Below, in pieces: positions 24,759 through 33,259 of a stretch of 64,000 nt of DNA (position 1 is the first letter of the stretch; every line of letters starts with the position of its first letter). Location of the stretch: positions 1 to 64,000 of the forward strand of contig NZ_AKCS01000013.1 in NCBI RefSeq assembly GCF_000299035.1, read 5' to 3'. The notes under the pieces were generated by a model, which worked only from the letters and a program-made list of their open reading frames with translations, made no database searches and had not been told where the DNA came from. Both the position numbers and the translations under genes were made by a program. The stretch is from Bacillus bingmayongensis. GTDB lineage: Bacteria > Bacillota > Bacilli > Bacillales > Bacillaceae_G.

Positions 24759-25868
24759 TTATCCTGTTTTATGAACATTAGATTTTTTGTGGTGCAAATA
24801 TCTATAAAGGAATTTAAAGAAAACGGGTAGAAATCCAAGAATTGTAAGTATGCGTATTACTTGAACTGTGACTACAAATGTAGCATCTGTTTGTAAAATG
24901 ATGGCGGTTGTTGCCATTTCTGCAATTCCGCCAGGTGCAAGAGCTAATATAGAAGCAACTAGTGGAATATTTGTGATGGACGAAACAAAGAATGCACACA
25001 ATATAGAGACTCCGATTAGACCAATAGAACTAAATAATCCTATTGTAATCGTTTGTTTTACACCAATAAACATTTCCCTTTTAAAACGACATCCAATACT
25101 AGTTGCAATGAAAATTTGAGCTGAAATCATAATCCAGTGTGGCCACCAGGCTGTTGGACTATTGCTAAAATAATGTGTAGATAGAGTCTGTAGGAGTGCA
25201 ACACTTATCATGCTTCCAACAAGCCAAGGAGAAGGGAATTTTAAAAGTTTTCCGATTCGATAACCAATCCAAGCGATAAAGATTAAAAAGATTGTCCAAA
25301 ACGGAGAGCCAGTAGAATAATTTTTTAGGTGAGGTACAATTGGATTATGAGGGATCCAATTGACGGAAAGAAGCGGAATTGTACCAAGCACCAAAAAGAC
25401 ACGAATTGTTTGAACAATACTAACTGCTGCGGTATTAGCACCTATTTCTGAGGCGAGTGTGGGCATAACAGATAATCCACCAGGAGTGGCGCTAAATAGA
25501 CTCGTAAATAAATCTACTTTAGTAAAACGCCATAAAATCAGGCCAGAACATAAAGCAAGAGCAATGGAGCCAACAATCATAGTAATAATGATTAGCCAGT
25601 GCTGTTGAAACGTAACAAGAATATCAGTTGTTAATTTTTGTCCTAACTCAATACCGATAATACATTGCCCAATATGTTGAAATGAAAGAAGAACTTTTTT
25701 CTGTTGAGGTTGTTTCTCTAATCTTTGCATCCAGACTGGTTCAGAGTAAGCGAGGAAACCTGTAATACTTAGGGAACCAAGTAACCAACCAATTGATAAA
25801 CCAGTTAAAGAAAGTATATAACCACCCAGGCTTGCGAATATCAGTAATAGAAGATTGGATAATATCAT
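24759..25868 (-). CDS. AbrB-family integral membrane protein
   Basis: This 369-residue protein has about ten hydrophobic segments arranged as two similar halves, each containing a conserved ATPGGLSVMPTLASE- or APGGIAEMATTAII-like loop. That is the signature of the membrane family confusingly named AbrB duplication / putative ammonia monooxygenase regulator (COG3180). It is not a DNA-binding AbrB. The family is thought to transport small compounds; the substrate is unknown. It lies between the citST-like pair and citM, and 70 bases separate it from citM upstream, so it may share the citM transcript. Confidence 0.88.
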   Translation of the reverse strand: MILSNLLLLIFASLGGYILSLTGLSIGWLLGSLSITGFLAYSEPVWMQRLEKQPQQKKVLLSFQHIGQCIIGIELGQKLTTDILVTFQQHWLIIITMIVGSIALALCSGLILWRFTKVDLFTSLFSATPGGLSVMPTLASEIGANTAAVSIVQTIRVFLVLGTIPLLSVNWIPHNPIVPHLKNYSTGSPFWTIFLIFIAWIGYRIGKLLKFPSPWLVGSMISVALLQTLSTHYFSNSPTAWWPHWIMISAQIFIATSIGCRFKREMFIGVKQTITIGLFSSIGLIGVSILCAFFVSSITNIPLVASILALAPGGIAEMATTAIILQTDATFVVTVQVIRILTILGFLPVFFKFLYRYLHHKKSNVHKTG

Positions 25869-25938
25869 ATTGTGGCCTTCTTTCTTATTTGTAATGACTG
25901 AAAAAACGAAACTCCTTTCAAAGAAGTTTCGTTACGAA

Positions 25939-27246
25939 TTATATGGGAATGACTCCAGTAATAATACCAACGATTAACATTACCATTGTTGTTCCAACTG
26001 CCCAAAGTAAAGTAAAGCGTTGATGTTCACCGAAATCAACCTTTGCCATACCAACTAATAGATAAGTGGATGGAACGAGTGGACTTAATAAGTGAACAGG
26101 TTGTCCAAGTAGGGAGGCACGCCCCATTTCAGCGGCACTAATTCCATAAGCTGCAGCTGCTTTTGTGAGAATTGGCAATACACCAAAATAAAAAGCATCA
26201 TTGGACATAAAGAATGTAAAAGGCATACTTATAATAGCTGTAATAATAGGAAGTTGTGGTCCGAGCGCATCAGGAATAAGGGCAACTAGGCTTTGAGCCA
26301 TCGCATCTACCATTTTTGTCCCTGATAAAATTCCCGTGAAAATTCCAGCGGCAAATACTAAAGAAACAACGGCTAATACGTTTCCCGCATGAGAAGCAAT
26401 ACGTTCTTTTTGTTCTTCTAGACTTGGGTAATTAATCATAACTGCAATAGCAAAAGCAACTGTAAATAAGACAGGAAGTGGCATAATCTCCATGATAAGA
26501 CAGACGAGAAGAGCTGCTGTTAATAAAAAGTTAATCCATAATAGTTTGGGACGTTTATAGCTAGAAGCTTCTGTAGTTGCTGCTTGTTCATCCATCGGTG
26601 CCTTTTCTTTTTGTGTATATTGTATATCAACAATTCCTAAACGCTTTCTCTCTTTTTTTCCAAGGAAGTAAGCAACAAAAATAACCCATATTGCTCCGCC
26701 AATCATTGCTGGAATAAGCGGTGTAAATAGCTGTGAAGCATCGAGACCAAGTGCACTCATAACCCTAGCTGTTGGGCCACCCCAAGGCGTAAGATTTGTA
26801 ATCCCAGCTCCTAGCATAACAACTCCAGCTAATATAAGCGGATTCATTCCAAGACGTTTATATAGTGGATACATTGCAGAAACTGTAATCATATATGTTG
26901 TTGTGCCATCGCCATCCAATGAAACGATAATAGTAAGAATCGCTGTACCAACAACAATTTTTAATGGATCACCGTTTACAATTTTCAAGATTTTACTAAT
27001 GATTGGATCAAATAATCCACTGTCAATCATAATTCCGAAATATAAAATGGCAAACATAAGCATAATACCAGTCGGTGCTAATTTCTTAATCCCGTCTAGC
27101 ATCATTGGTCCTACATTTGCATAAAATCCCCCAATTAATGCAAATATAATAGGAATTAATATTAATGCAACTAATGCTGACATACGTTTGGTCATAATTA
27201 AAAACATAAAGACAAAAACCATCGCAAACCCGAGTACGGCTAACAT
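25939..27246 (-). CDS. citM: Citrate-metal:proton symporter CitM (CitMHS family)
   Basis: This membrane transporter of 435 residues with about 12 transmembrane segments is in the CitMHS family, which imports citrate complexed with a divalent metal (Mg2+ in B. subtilis CitM, 433 residues). Conserved blocks include LVALILIPIIFALIGG, SLDGDGTTTYMITVSAMYPL, LTPWGGPTARVMSALG and FMSNDAFYFGVLPIL. I chose the ATG at 27246 (GGGGGAGATTAC upstream). The longer ORF to 27402 adds an unrelated N-terminus and would cover the promoter. A perfect cre site sits just before the start, fitting catabolite repression by CcpA. Confidence 0.93.
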   Translation of the reverse strand: MLAVLGFAMVFVFMFLIMTKRMSALVALILIPIIFALIGGFYANVGPMMLDGIKKLAPTGIMLMFAILYFGIMIDSGLFDPIISKILKIVNGDPLKIVVGTAILTIIVSLDGDGTTTYMITVSAMYPLYKRLGMNPLILAGVVMLGAGITNLTPWGGPTARVMSALGLDASQLFTPLIPAMIGGAIWVIFVAYFLGKKERKRLGIVDIQYTQKEKAPMDEQAATTEASSYKRPKLLWINFLLTAALLVCLIMEIMPLPVLFTVAFAIAVMINYPSLEEQKERIASHAGNVLAVVSLVFAAGIFTGILSGTKMVDAMAQSLVALIPDALGPQLPIITAIISMPFTFFMSNDAFYFGVLPILTKAAAAYGISAAEMGRASLLGQPVHLLSPLVPSTYLLVGMAKVDFGEHQRFTLLWAVGTTMVMLIVGIITGVIPI

Positions 27247-27265
27247 GTAATCTCCCCCTATAAAA

Positions 27266-27281
27266 ATGATTGCGCTTTCAA
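27266..27281 (-). promoter_or_regulatory. cre site (CcpA operator) of citM
   Basis: On the minus strand TTGAAAGCGCAATCAT fits the consensus WTGNAANCGNWNNCWW at every position. It lies 20 bases before the citM start codon, where bound CcpA could block initiation or elongation. Confidence 0.8.
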
Positions 27282-27380
27282 TTGATGCTGAAAATTCAGA
27301 AAAAACTTTTTTATTTATCATAAAGGATAGAATATGGATGGTAAATAAATAGCGAAATAACGTTATTAAACGCATAATCG

Positions 27381-27402
27381 TCATTTTGTTCATTTTGTTC
27401 AC
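27381..27402 (-). promoter_or_regulatory. Tandem direct repeat upstream of citM
   Basis: On the minus strand GAACAAAATGAACAAAATGA is two copies of GAACAAAATG with a 10-bp period, 135 bases before citM. This is one helical turn, fitting side-by-side binding of a response regulator. It is a candidate site for the CitT-like regulator; inference only. Confidence 0.4.
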
Positions 27403-27501
27403 GGGTTTTATTTTGAATTTTTAAAAATATAATGTGTTTATTACAGGAGTGATAGAATAGATGAGAAAATAGAGAAGCGTGAAGTAGGGAGTAGATTTTG
27501 A

Positions 27502-27756
27502 ATGAAATCGATGATTGAAGAGATTTATAGTTCATATAACGGAAGAGTAGAAGAGATTTTTGTTGATGAATCATCTTATGTATATGAATGGGAAAAATTA
27601 ATGACGATTCGAAAAAATGACGGAACACTGGAGAAAGTAGCAGTAGGAATTAGTGGTCATATACGATCTGTAAATATAGAAGTTGGTCAGGAAATCAATG
27701 TGGATACATTGTTACTTAAATTAGAAGATGATTTGGTGATCACTGGTTGTGAATGA
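27502..27756 (+). CDS. Biotin/lipoyl-attachment-like domain protein lacking the Lys
   Basis: This is an 84-residue single-domain protein. The C-terminal half (VAVGISGHIRSVNIEVGQEI, then DTLLLKLEDD) has the turn-strand pattern of a biotinyl/lipoyl carrier domain, and the N-terminal half could be the mirror half (YNGRVEEIFVDESSYVYEWE). No EAMKM- or DKA-type modification lysine is present, so it is probably not a biotin or lipoyl carrier. It may be a decayed or repurposed barrel-sandwich hybrid domain. Function is unknown. It is monocistronic, with a terminator immediately after. Confidence 0.7.
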   Translation: MKSMIEEIYSSYNGRVEEIFVDESSYVYEWEKLMTIRKNDGTLEKVAVGISGHIRSVNIEVGQEINVDTLLLKLEDDLVITGCE

Positions 27757-27760
27757 TAGA

Positions 27761-27796
27761 AGATGTGTAGAAATTGCTACACATCTTTTTTTATAA
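27761..27796 (+). terminator. Terminator after the lipoyl-like gene
   Basis: The stem GATGTGTAG / CTACACATC with loop AAATTG is followed by T7. Confidence 0.92.
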
Positions 27797-27876
27797 TATA
27801 GGCATAGGATATATTAGGAAAGAAGAACGATTTTAACGATATATTATTCCTGAAAAACAGTGAGGAGAGAATAACC

Positions 27877-28821
27877 ATGGGGAAAGAACTGTTTGTGACG
27901 ATTGAATGCGCGTATACACTTCAAGGAACATTAACACTCCCTACATATTATTCTGAATCGTATCCAGCTATTTTATTAATTGGTGGTACTGGAAAAGGAA
28001 ATCGTGATGGAAATACAATTTGTTTACAGTTAGACTTATATAAAGAATTAGCTGATTATTTTACCTCTTTAGGATTTGCAGTGCTTCGTTATGATAAACG
28101 TGGTACTCATAAAAGTAAGGGGGATTATTATAAAACAGGGGTGACAGACTTTATTGATGATGCTGTTTTATGGATTAGATTTTTAAAGGATCATCCGCAA
28201 ATAGATCCAAAGCGTGTTATTATTGCTGGGCATAGTGAGGGAGCTTTACTTGCACCAGCTGTCTCCGTAAGAGAATCAGTTGCGGGATTAGTATTACTTG
28301 CTGGTGCAGCAGAACCATCTAAATCGCTCTTAGAAAGACAAATAGACAAAGTTGTTAACGAGTTAGAAACAGCATCAGGGTCCATTGGTTGGTTATCTAA
28401 AATGCTGAAGCTTCCACAGCGTATAAGAAAGCAAAATGAAGTATTTATGAATAGAGTAAACAATTCAGAGGATCCTACTATTCGAATAAAAGGTACGAAA
28501 GTGAATGCAAAATGGGTGCGAGAACAGTTACAATATAATGTAGTTACATATTTAGAACAAGTAGCATGTCCTGTTTTAGCAATTACGGGAGACAGTGATA
28601 TACAAGTACCACCTGAGCATGCTAAACTGATTGCTTCATATGTTAATGGTGAAGCAGAGTGGCATATCATTCCGAACATGAACCATATTTTAAGAAATTA
28701 TGAACATAAGCATACAATGATTCGATTAATGAAGGAATATAAGGGGCTTATGGATAAATCTATTGAAGAAGAGTTGTTGCATGTGATGAAGGGATGGTTA
28801 GAAAAACATTATCTTTCATAG
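27877..28821 (+). CDS. Alpha/beta hydrolase
   Basis: This 314-residue cytosolic serine hydrolase belongs to the dienelactone hydrolase/esterase-like group. The oxyanion region is LLIGGTGKGNRDGN (about 29-42). The nucleophile elbow is GHSEGA (Ser about 117). A late acid is in ITGDSDIQVPPEHA, and the catalytic His is in IPNMNHILR near residue 270. The substrate is unknown. GAGGAGAGAATAACC precedes the ATG. The ankyrin lipoprotein gene starts 11 bases after its stop, suggesting co-expression. Confidence 0.88.
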   Translation: MGKELFVTIECAYTLQGTLTLPTYYSESYPAILLIGGTGKGNRDGNTICLQLDLYKELADYFTSLGFAVLRYDKRGTHKSKGDYYKTGVTDFIDDAVLWIRFLKDHPQIDPKRVIIAGHSEGALLAPAVSVRESVAGLVLLAGAAEPSKSLLERQIDKVVNELETASGSIGWLSKMLKLPQRIRKQNEVFMNRVNNSEDPTIRIKGTKVNAKWVREQLQYNVVTYLEQVACPVLAITGDSDIQVPPEHAKLIASYVNGEAEWHIIPNMNHILRNYEHKHTMIRLMKEYKGLMDKSIEEELLHVMKGWLEKHYLS

Positions 28822-28832
28822 GAGCTGTAGTT

Positions 28833-29624
28833 GTGAGGAAACAAAAGTTTTTATTATTTATGTTATTAGGGCTTTTCATTATGATAGTAGCTTGTGAAAA
28901 GCAAGAAGAGGCTGAATCTAAACCGGTTCAAGTGAAAAATGAAAAAAAACAAGAGAAGACGCATAAAGAGAAAGAAGAGAACAAAGAGAAAGAGAGTATG
29001 AATTTAATGGATAAGCAATTATTACTTTCTGCAACACTTGGTGATACAGAAACAGCTATGAAATTAATAAAAGATGGAGCTAACATAAATGTATCAGGGG
29101 ATAAGGGTGAAACACCTGTAATGGCAGCGACGTATCATAATCATGTTGAGACAGTAAAAGCATTGATTGATGCAGGTGCAGATATTGAATTGCTAGATGA
29201 AAATAAAGAAAATCCATTCCTTTATGCGAGCAAAGAGGGGTATGTTGATATTGTAAAATTAACAATTGATGCAGGCACGAATATTAGAGAAACGAATCGT
29301 CATGGTGGAACAGCGCTCATTCCGGCGGCTGAAAGAGGACATGTGGAAGTTGTAAAAGAGCTAGTAGGTCGCACAGATATCGATGTGAATTATAGAAATG
29401 ACCTTGGTTGGACGGCATTATTAGAAGCAATTGTTCTTGGAAATGGTAGTGAGAATCATAAACAAATTGTTCAGTTACTCATTGATCATGGGGCAGATGT
29501 AAATATGTCGGATCGAGAAGGAATTACTCCGCTAGAGCATGCGGAGAATCGAGGATTTAAAGAAATTGCAAATATATTAAGATTAGCAGGAGCAAATGAA
29601 ACAATAGAACAACCTACAGAATAA
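28833..29624 (+). CDS. Ankyrin-repeat lipoprotein
   Basis: This is a 263-residue lipoprotein. The signal peptide ends in the lipobox IMIVAC with Cys21. A charged Lys/Glu linker follows (about 25-60), then about six ankyrin repeats to the end (GDKGETPVMAATYHNHVETV, NRHGGTALIPAAERGHVEVV, DREGITPLEHAENRGFKEIA). Extracellular membrane-anchored ankyrin proteins are uncommon; it should bind a protein at the cell surface. I chose the GTG at 28833, which has AGGAGC upstream. The ORF extends to 28794 inside the hydrolase gene, but that adds residues before a clean signal peptide. Confidence 0.85.
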   Translation: MRKQKFLLFMLLGLFIMIVACEKQEEAESKPVQVKNEKKQEKTHKEKEENKEKESMNLMDKQLLLSATLGDTETAMKLIKDGANINVSGDKGETPVMAATYHNHVETVKALIDAGADIELLDENKENPFLYASKEGYVDIVKLTIDAGTNIRETNRHGGTALIPAAERGHVEVVKELVGRTDIDVNYRNDLGWTALLEAIVLGNGSENHKQIVQLLIDHGADVNMSDREGITPLEHAENRGFKEIANILRLAGANETIEQPTE

Positions 29625-29636
29625 TGTAGGTTATGG

Positions 29637-29673
29637 AAGAAGAGATAAGAGGAAATCTTATCTCTTTTTTTTG
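29637..29673 (+). terminator. Terminator after the ankyrin lipoprotein gene
   Basis: The stem AAGAGATAAGA / TCTTATCTCTT with a short loop is followed by T6. Confidence 0.9.
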
Positions 29674-29741
29674 TGGGATTTTGTATTCTTATAAATTATT
29701 TTTATTTAATTTGTGTCGTTGTAAGAAAAGATATCACTAAA

Positions 29742-29900
29742 TTTATCCCGCTATTTGCGCGCAGTAAGACCCCCCACCTCAAGATTCAGAGAGAAACGAG
29801 GAAGATAGGTGGGGGACAACTGCCCGTAAAAGCCCGATTCGTGAGGGCTAACCATCAGTGGGGGATGAAGAGAACCCCACTGATGGAAGTTTCGCTTTAT
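29742..29900 (+). repeat. bcr1 repeat (159 bp)
   Basis: This is a full-length element with TTTAT at 29742-29746 and 29896-29900. It has the CCCGCTATTTGCGCGC 5' hairpin, the ACCCCCCACCTC/GGTGGGGG stem, the AAAGCCCGATTCGTGAGGGCT stem and the ATCAGTGGGG/CCCCACTGAT stem. Confidence 0.9.
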
Positions 29901-29963
29901 CTATGTTGAAGAATAAAGGAGATAATGGATGTGGTGGATATTGTAAAAAAAAAATTAAAAATA

Positions 29964-29991
29964 TTAACATGTGATTAACATCTTGTTAACA
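29964..29991 (+). promoter_or_regulatory. PhoP box (three TTAACA direct repeats)
   Basis: TTAACA occurs at 29964, 29975 and 29986, with an exact 11-bp period. This is the arrangement bound by phosphorylated PhoP in Bacillus Pho-regulon promoters. A possible -10 (TATAGT, 30023-30028) lies downstream. It precedes the ugp operon by about 360 bases, so the importer is probably induced by phosphate starvation. Confidence 0.7.
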
Positions 29992-30194
29992 AATCATCAA
30001 AACTAACTTAATAAATAAGTAATATAGTAAAGGTAACAACGTAACTAGGGTAGAGAACATTTGAGAACACCCGCTTACATATAACAATCTATGTATATTC
30101 TTACATTTACTCTAGTTTATAGGGGATAAATGAGAAGAAGGTTGTTCTATGTAGGTTGGTGTTTTTAATTTGCCTATATGCGTATTGACAACCC

Positions 30195-30348
30195 GTAAAA
30201 AGCTGAGGGAAATCAATATTTAAGAAACCTTTCCTTTATTAAGCAACTAGTAGAGAAGTTGTTTTTTCCTACTATTGTAGGAGGAATTATTCAAACGAAA
30301 GAAGAGGCGGAGATTGCAGTTAAAGCAGATTTTAATAAACTATTGTGA
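30195..30348 (+). pseudogene. glpP remnant (glycerol-3-phosphate antiterminator, C-terminal scrap)
   Basis: An open stretch after an in-frame stop translates to ...LVEKLFFPTIVGGIIQTKEE..., then KADFNKLL and a stop. The FPTIVGGIIQTKEEAE part matches the GGxIxTxEEV segment near the C-terminus of GlpP. The following conserved stretch (AVAVTTSN-like) has collapsed, and no start or N-terminal domain remains. An intact glpP ahead of a glycerol-3-phosphate importer would make sense, so this looks like the wreck of the operon's own regulator. The match is short and judged by eye. Confidence 0.5.
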
Positions 30349-30384
30349 AGTATGGTTACAAGAGCAAAAAAGGAGTGCAAACTG

Positions 30385-31482
30385 ATGATTGAATTAAGAG
30401 ATGTGTCAAAAATCTATAAAAATTCAAAGGAAATAGCAGTGGAAAATGTTTCAGTGCAGATTCAAAAAGGTGAATTTTTTGTTCTAGTTGGTCCTTCTGG
30501 GTGTGGGAAAAGTACATTATTACGAATGATTGCAGGTTTAGAAGAAATTACTTCTGGGGCGTTACTTATTAACGAAAATGTTGCGAATGATTTAGAACCG
30601 AAAAATCGAAATCTATCAATGGTATTTCAAAATTATGCTTTATATCCACACTTGACGGTAGAAGAAAATATTTTATTTGGATTGAAAATACGAAAAGTTC
30701 CAAAAGAAGAACGACAAAAACGATTGATAGAGGCAGTAGAAATGGTAGGGCTTACGGAGTATACAAAGTCGAAACCAGGTCAATTATCGGGTGGGCAAAG
30801 GCAACGTGTTGCGCTGGCGCGAGCAATTGTAAGTCAAGCGCCAATTTGTTTAATGGATGAACCGCTTTCTAACTTGGATGCAAAGTTGCGTGCGCAAATG
30901 CGCATTGAAATTCGAGAAATCCAGCAGCGATTAGGTATTACGATGATTTATGTGACCCATAATCAAATTGAGGCAATGACAATGGGGGATCGCATTATGG
31001 TGTTAAACAAAGGGAGTATACAACAGGTAGGCACACCGCTTGATATATATAACTATCCTGCAAATGAATTTGTTGCTGGCTTTATTGGTTCACCATCCAT
31101 GAATATTGGTGATGGAATCGTAGATAAAGGCATAGGAGGATTACATGTTGATGGATTACAAATTCCACTGTCTTCGGGACAATTACAGCAGTTTTCAGAA
31201 CAAAAGGTGCGCTTAGGAATTCGTCCGGAACACATCGTATTAGCTGAAGATGGCCAAGAAGTTACACTGCAATCTGTAGAAGTATTAGGAAATGAAACAA
31301 TTTTAAATTTTGTAGTAAATGAAAAAACATGGAGTGCAAAAGTAATTGGACAACTTATTTTGAAAAAAGGTGATAAAGTCAAATTGCAATTCCCAGTACA
31401 GAAACTATGTTTCTTTCATAACGATACAAACGAAAGGATTCGATTCATTGCCGAAGAAGAGTTGAAGGCGGTGGCGAAATAA
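30385..31482 (+). CDS. ugpC: Glycerol-3-phosphate ABC importer, ATP-binding protein UgpC
   Basis: This 365-residue cytosolic ATPase belongs to the CUT1 carbohydrate importers. It has Walker A GPSGCGKST (about 36-44), the LSGGQRQRVALARA signature (about 134-147), Walker B ICLMDEP (about 154-160), and a C-terminal TOBE/MOI domain. It pairs with UgpA, UgpE and the binding protein UgpB. The ATG at 30385 has AAAAAGGAG upstream. The ugpA start overlaps its stop by one base, so translation is coupled. Expression is probably set by the PhoP box upstream. Confidence 0.93.
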   Translation: MIELRDVSKIYKNSKEIAVENVSVQIQKGEFFVLVGPSGCGKSTLLRMIAGLEEITSGALLINENVANDLEPKNRNLSMVFQNYALYPHLTVEENILFGLKIRKVPKEERQKRLIEAVEMVGLTEYTKSKPGQLSGGQRQRVALARAIVSQAPICLMDEPLSNLDAKLRAQMRIEIREIQQRLGITMIYVTHNQIEAMTMGDRIMVLNKGSIQQVGTPLDIYNYPANEFVAGFIGSPSMNIGDGIVDKGIGGLHVDGLQIPLSSGQLQQFSEQKVRLGIRPEHIVLAEDGQEVTLQSVEVLGNETILNFVVNEKTWSAKVIGQLILKKGDKVKLQFPVQKLCFFHNDTNERIRFIAEEELKAVAK

Positions 31483-32414
31483 TGATTGAGGTAGAAAATT
31501 TACCTGCTCAAACAGAAGTTTCAAGAAAAAAAGCGTTATGGAGCCGTACGAAAGATTTGCGAACAGGCTTGTTATTTTTAGCACCTTCCATCATATTATT
31601 TGCAATTTTTTTGTTCTATCCATTATTTCGTACCATCTATTATAGTTTTTATTTAACAGATGTTCATGGTGAGGCAAACCTTTTCGTAGGATTTGAAAAC
31701 TATCAATATTTATTGTCTGATCCAACTTTTTATAAAAGCATAAAATCTACTTTACTCTTTGTATTATATACAGTTCCAACTAGTATTTTGTTTGCTTTGT
31801 TTCTTGCATTAATTGCAAACGAAAAAATAAAAGGAATAGGGTTGTTTCGAGTTTTATTCTCTTCAACAATGGGAATTTCAGTAGCAGCTAGCGCAGTAAT
31901 TTGGTTATTTTTATTCCATCCGAGTGTCGGTTTATTCAATAATATACTTGGTTCGATGAATCTTCCTGCAATTGCATGGTTAACAAGTCCGGACTGGGCA
32001 TTAGTTTCTGTATCGGTTACAACGGTGTGGGTAAATACAGGTTTTGCGTTTTTAGTTATATTAGGTGGTTTGCAAAATATTGATACGACTCTATACGAGA
32101 GTGCATCTATTGATGGTGCTAGCTATTTACATAAACTTCGACGTGTTACATTACCAATGCTATCTCCTACATTGTTTTTTATTATAACAGTTACTTTAAT
32201 TAGTGCATTTCAAAGCTTTGGACAAATCGATATTTTAACGCACGGTGGACCGAACGATGCAACAAACTTAATTGTGTACTCTATTTATAAAGAAGCTTTT
32301 GCGAATCATCAATTTGGTACAGCGAGTGCGCAGGCAATGGTATTGTTTATTTTCATTTTCATTGCCACATTACTTCAATTTAAGTTTGCAGAGAGAAAGG
32401 TGCATTACAAATGA
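31482..32414 (+). CDS. ugpA: Glycerol-3-phosphate ABC importer permease UgpA
   Basis: This 310-residue permease has six transmembrane segments, the first at about 28-50. The EAA loop that contacts the ATPase is YESASIDGASYLHKLRRVTL (about 205-224). It is a CUT1 MalF/UgpA-type subunit. It overlaps ugpC and ugpE by a few bases. The glycerol-3-phosphate substrate is inferred from operon order and the Pho-type promoter, not from the permease itself. Confidence 0.92.
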   Translation: MIEVENLPAQTEVSRKKALWSRTKDLRTGLLFLAPSIILFAIFLFYPLFRTIYYSFYLTDVHGEANLFVGFENYQYLLSDPTFYKSIKSTLLFVLYTVPTSILFALFLALIANEKIKGIGLFRVLFSSTMGISVAASAVIWLFLFHPSVGLFNNILGSMNLPAIAWLTSPDWALVSVSVTTVWVNTGFAFLVILGGLQNIDTTLYESASIDGASYLHKLRRVTLPMLSPTLFFIITVTLISAFQSFGQIDILTHGGPNDATNLIVYSIYKEAFANHQFGTASAQAMVLFIFIFIATLLQFKFAERKVHYK

Positions 32415-33232
32415 TTGCTAAAAGATGGAAACAACATATTCTTTTATATACGCTGCTTATTATTAGTGCAGCCATGGTCTTTTTTCCAGTTCTATACGCA
32501 TTTTTGTTAGGGTTTATGACGCCAGAAGACATTCAAATGAGAAGGGTGTTCCCGACACAATTTACATTTGATAATTTTGTACATATCTTTCAGAAAGTAC
32601 CGCTGTTTTCTTATTTATACAATAGCTTTATAGTTTCAACAGTGGTAATGATTGGGCAGCTTGTTGTATCAGGTTTAGCCGCTTACGCATTTGTATTTTT
32701 AAACTTTAAAGGACGAAATTTCATTTTCTTTCTGTTTATTTCAACGATGCTTATCCCATGGGAAGCAACGATGGTACCGAATTTTTTAACAGTGCAACAA
32801 TTTGGATGGATTAATACGTTTACTGGAATGACGGTTCCGTTCTTTGCAACTGCCTTTGGTATCTTCTTATTACGTCAGCATTTTATGACGCTTCCAAATG
32901 AGTTAAAAGAAGCTGCCTTTATCGAGGGGATTGGCCATGTGAAGTTTTTATTCCGCGTCGTCATTCCGTATTGTAAAACAAGTTTTATTACGCTCGGTGT
33001 ATATAGCTTTTTAACAACATGGAATATGTATTTATGGCCGCTCTTGGTTACGAATGATGAGAAAATTAGAACCGTACAAATTGGGGGGAAACAACTTCAA
33101 TCTCAGGAAGTTGCGACAGATTGGGGCAGTGTGATGGCAGGAGTTACAGTTATTGTTATTCCAACTTTAATTTTATTATTTTTAGGTCAGAAGCAGTTGC
33201 AACAAGGTTTAACAAAAGGGGCAATTAAATAA
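32411..33232 (+). CDS. ugpE: Glycerol-3-phosphate ABC importer permease UgpE
   Basis: This 273-residue permease is the second CUT1 membrane subunit (MalG/UgpE type) with six transmembrane segments. The EAA loop is LKEAAFIEGIGHVKFLFRVV (about 160-179). The ATG overlaps the ugpA stop by four bases (ATGA), so the two are made in equal amounts. It forms a heterodimeric channel with UgpA. Confidence 0.92.
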   Translation: MIAKRWKQHILLYTLLIISAAMVFFPVLYAFLLGFMTPEDIQMRRVFPTQFTFDNFVHIFQKVPLFSYLYNSFIVSTVVMIGQLVVSGLAAYAFVFLNFKGRNFIFFLFISTMLIPWEATMVPNFLTVQQFGWINTFTGMTVPFFATAFGIFLLRQHFMTLPNELKEAAFIEGIGHVKFLFRVVIPYCKTSFITLGVYSFLTTWNMYLWPLLVTNDEKIRTVQIGGKQLQSQEVATDWGSVMAGVTVIVIPTLILLFLGQKQLQQGLTKGAIK

Positions 33233-33259
33233 ACATATATATGAAAAGGTGGGATTGAG

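Noticed and set aside
24759-25868. AbrB transition-state regulator
   Set aside because: The protein is a multi-pass membrane protein of the unrelated AbrB-duplication family, with no DNA-binding domain.
29673-29909. Plus-strand ORF of 78 codons
   Set aside because: Most of it is the bcr1 repeat, which is non-coding in all copies.
29932-29985. 17-codon ORF (MDVVDIVKKKLKILTCD) with AAAGGAG nearby
   Set aside because: Spacing from the Shine-Dalgarno is only three bases and the frame overlaps the PhoP boxes; most likely chance.
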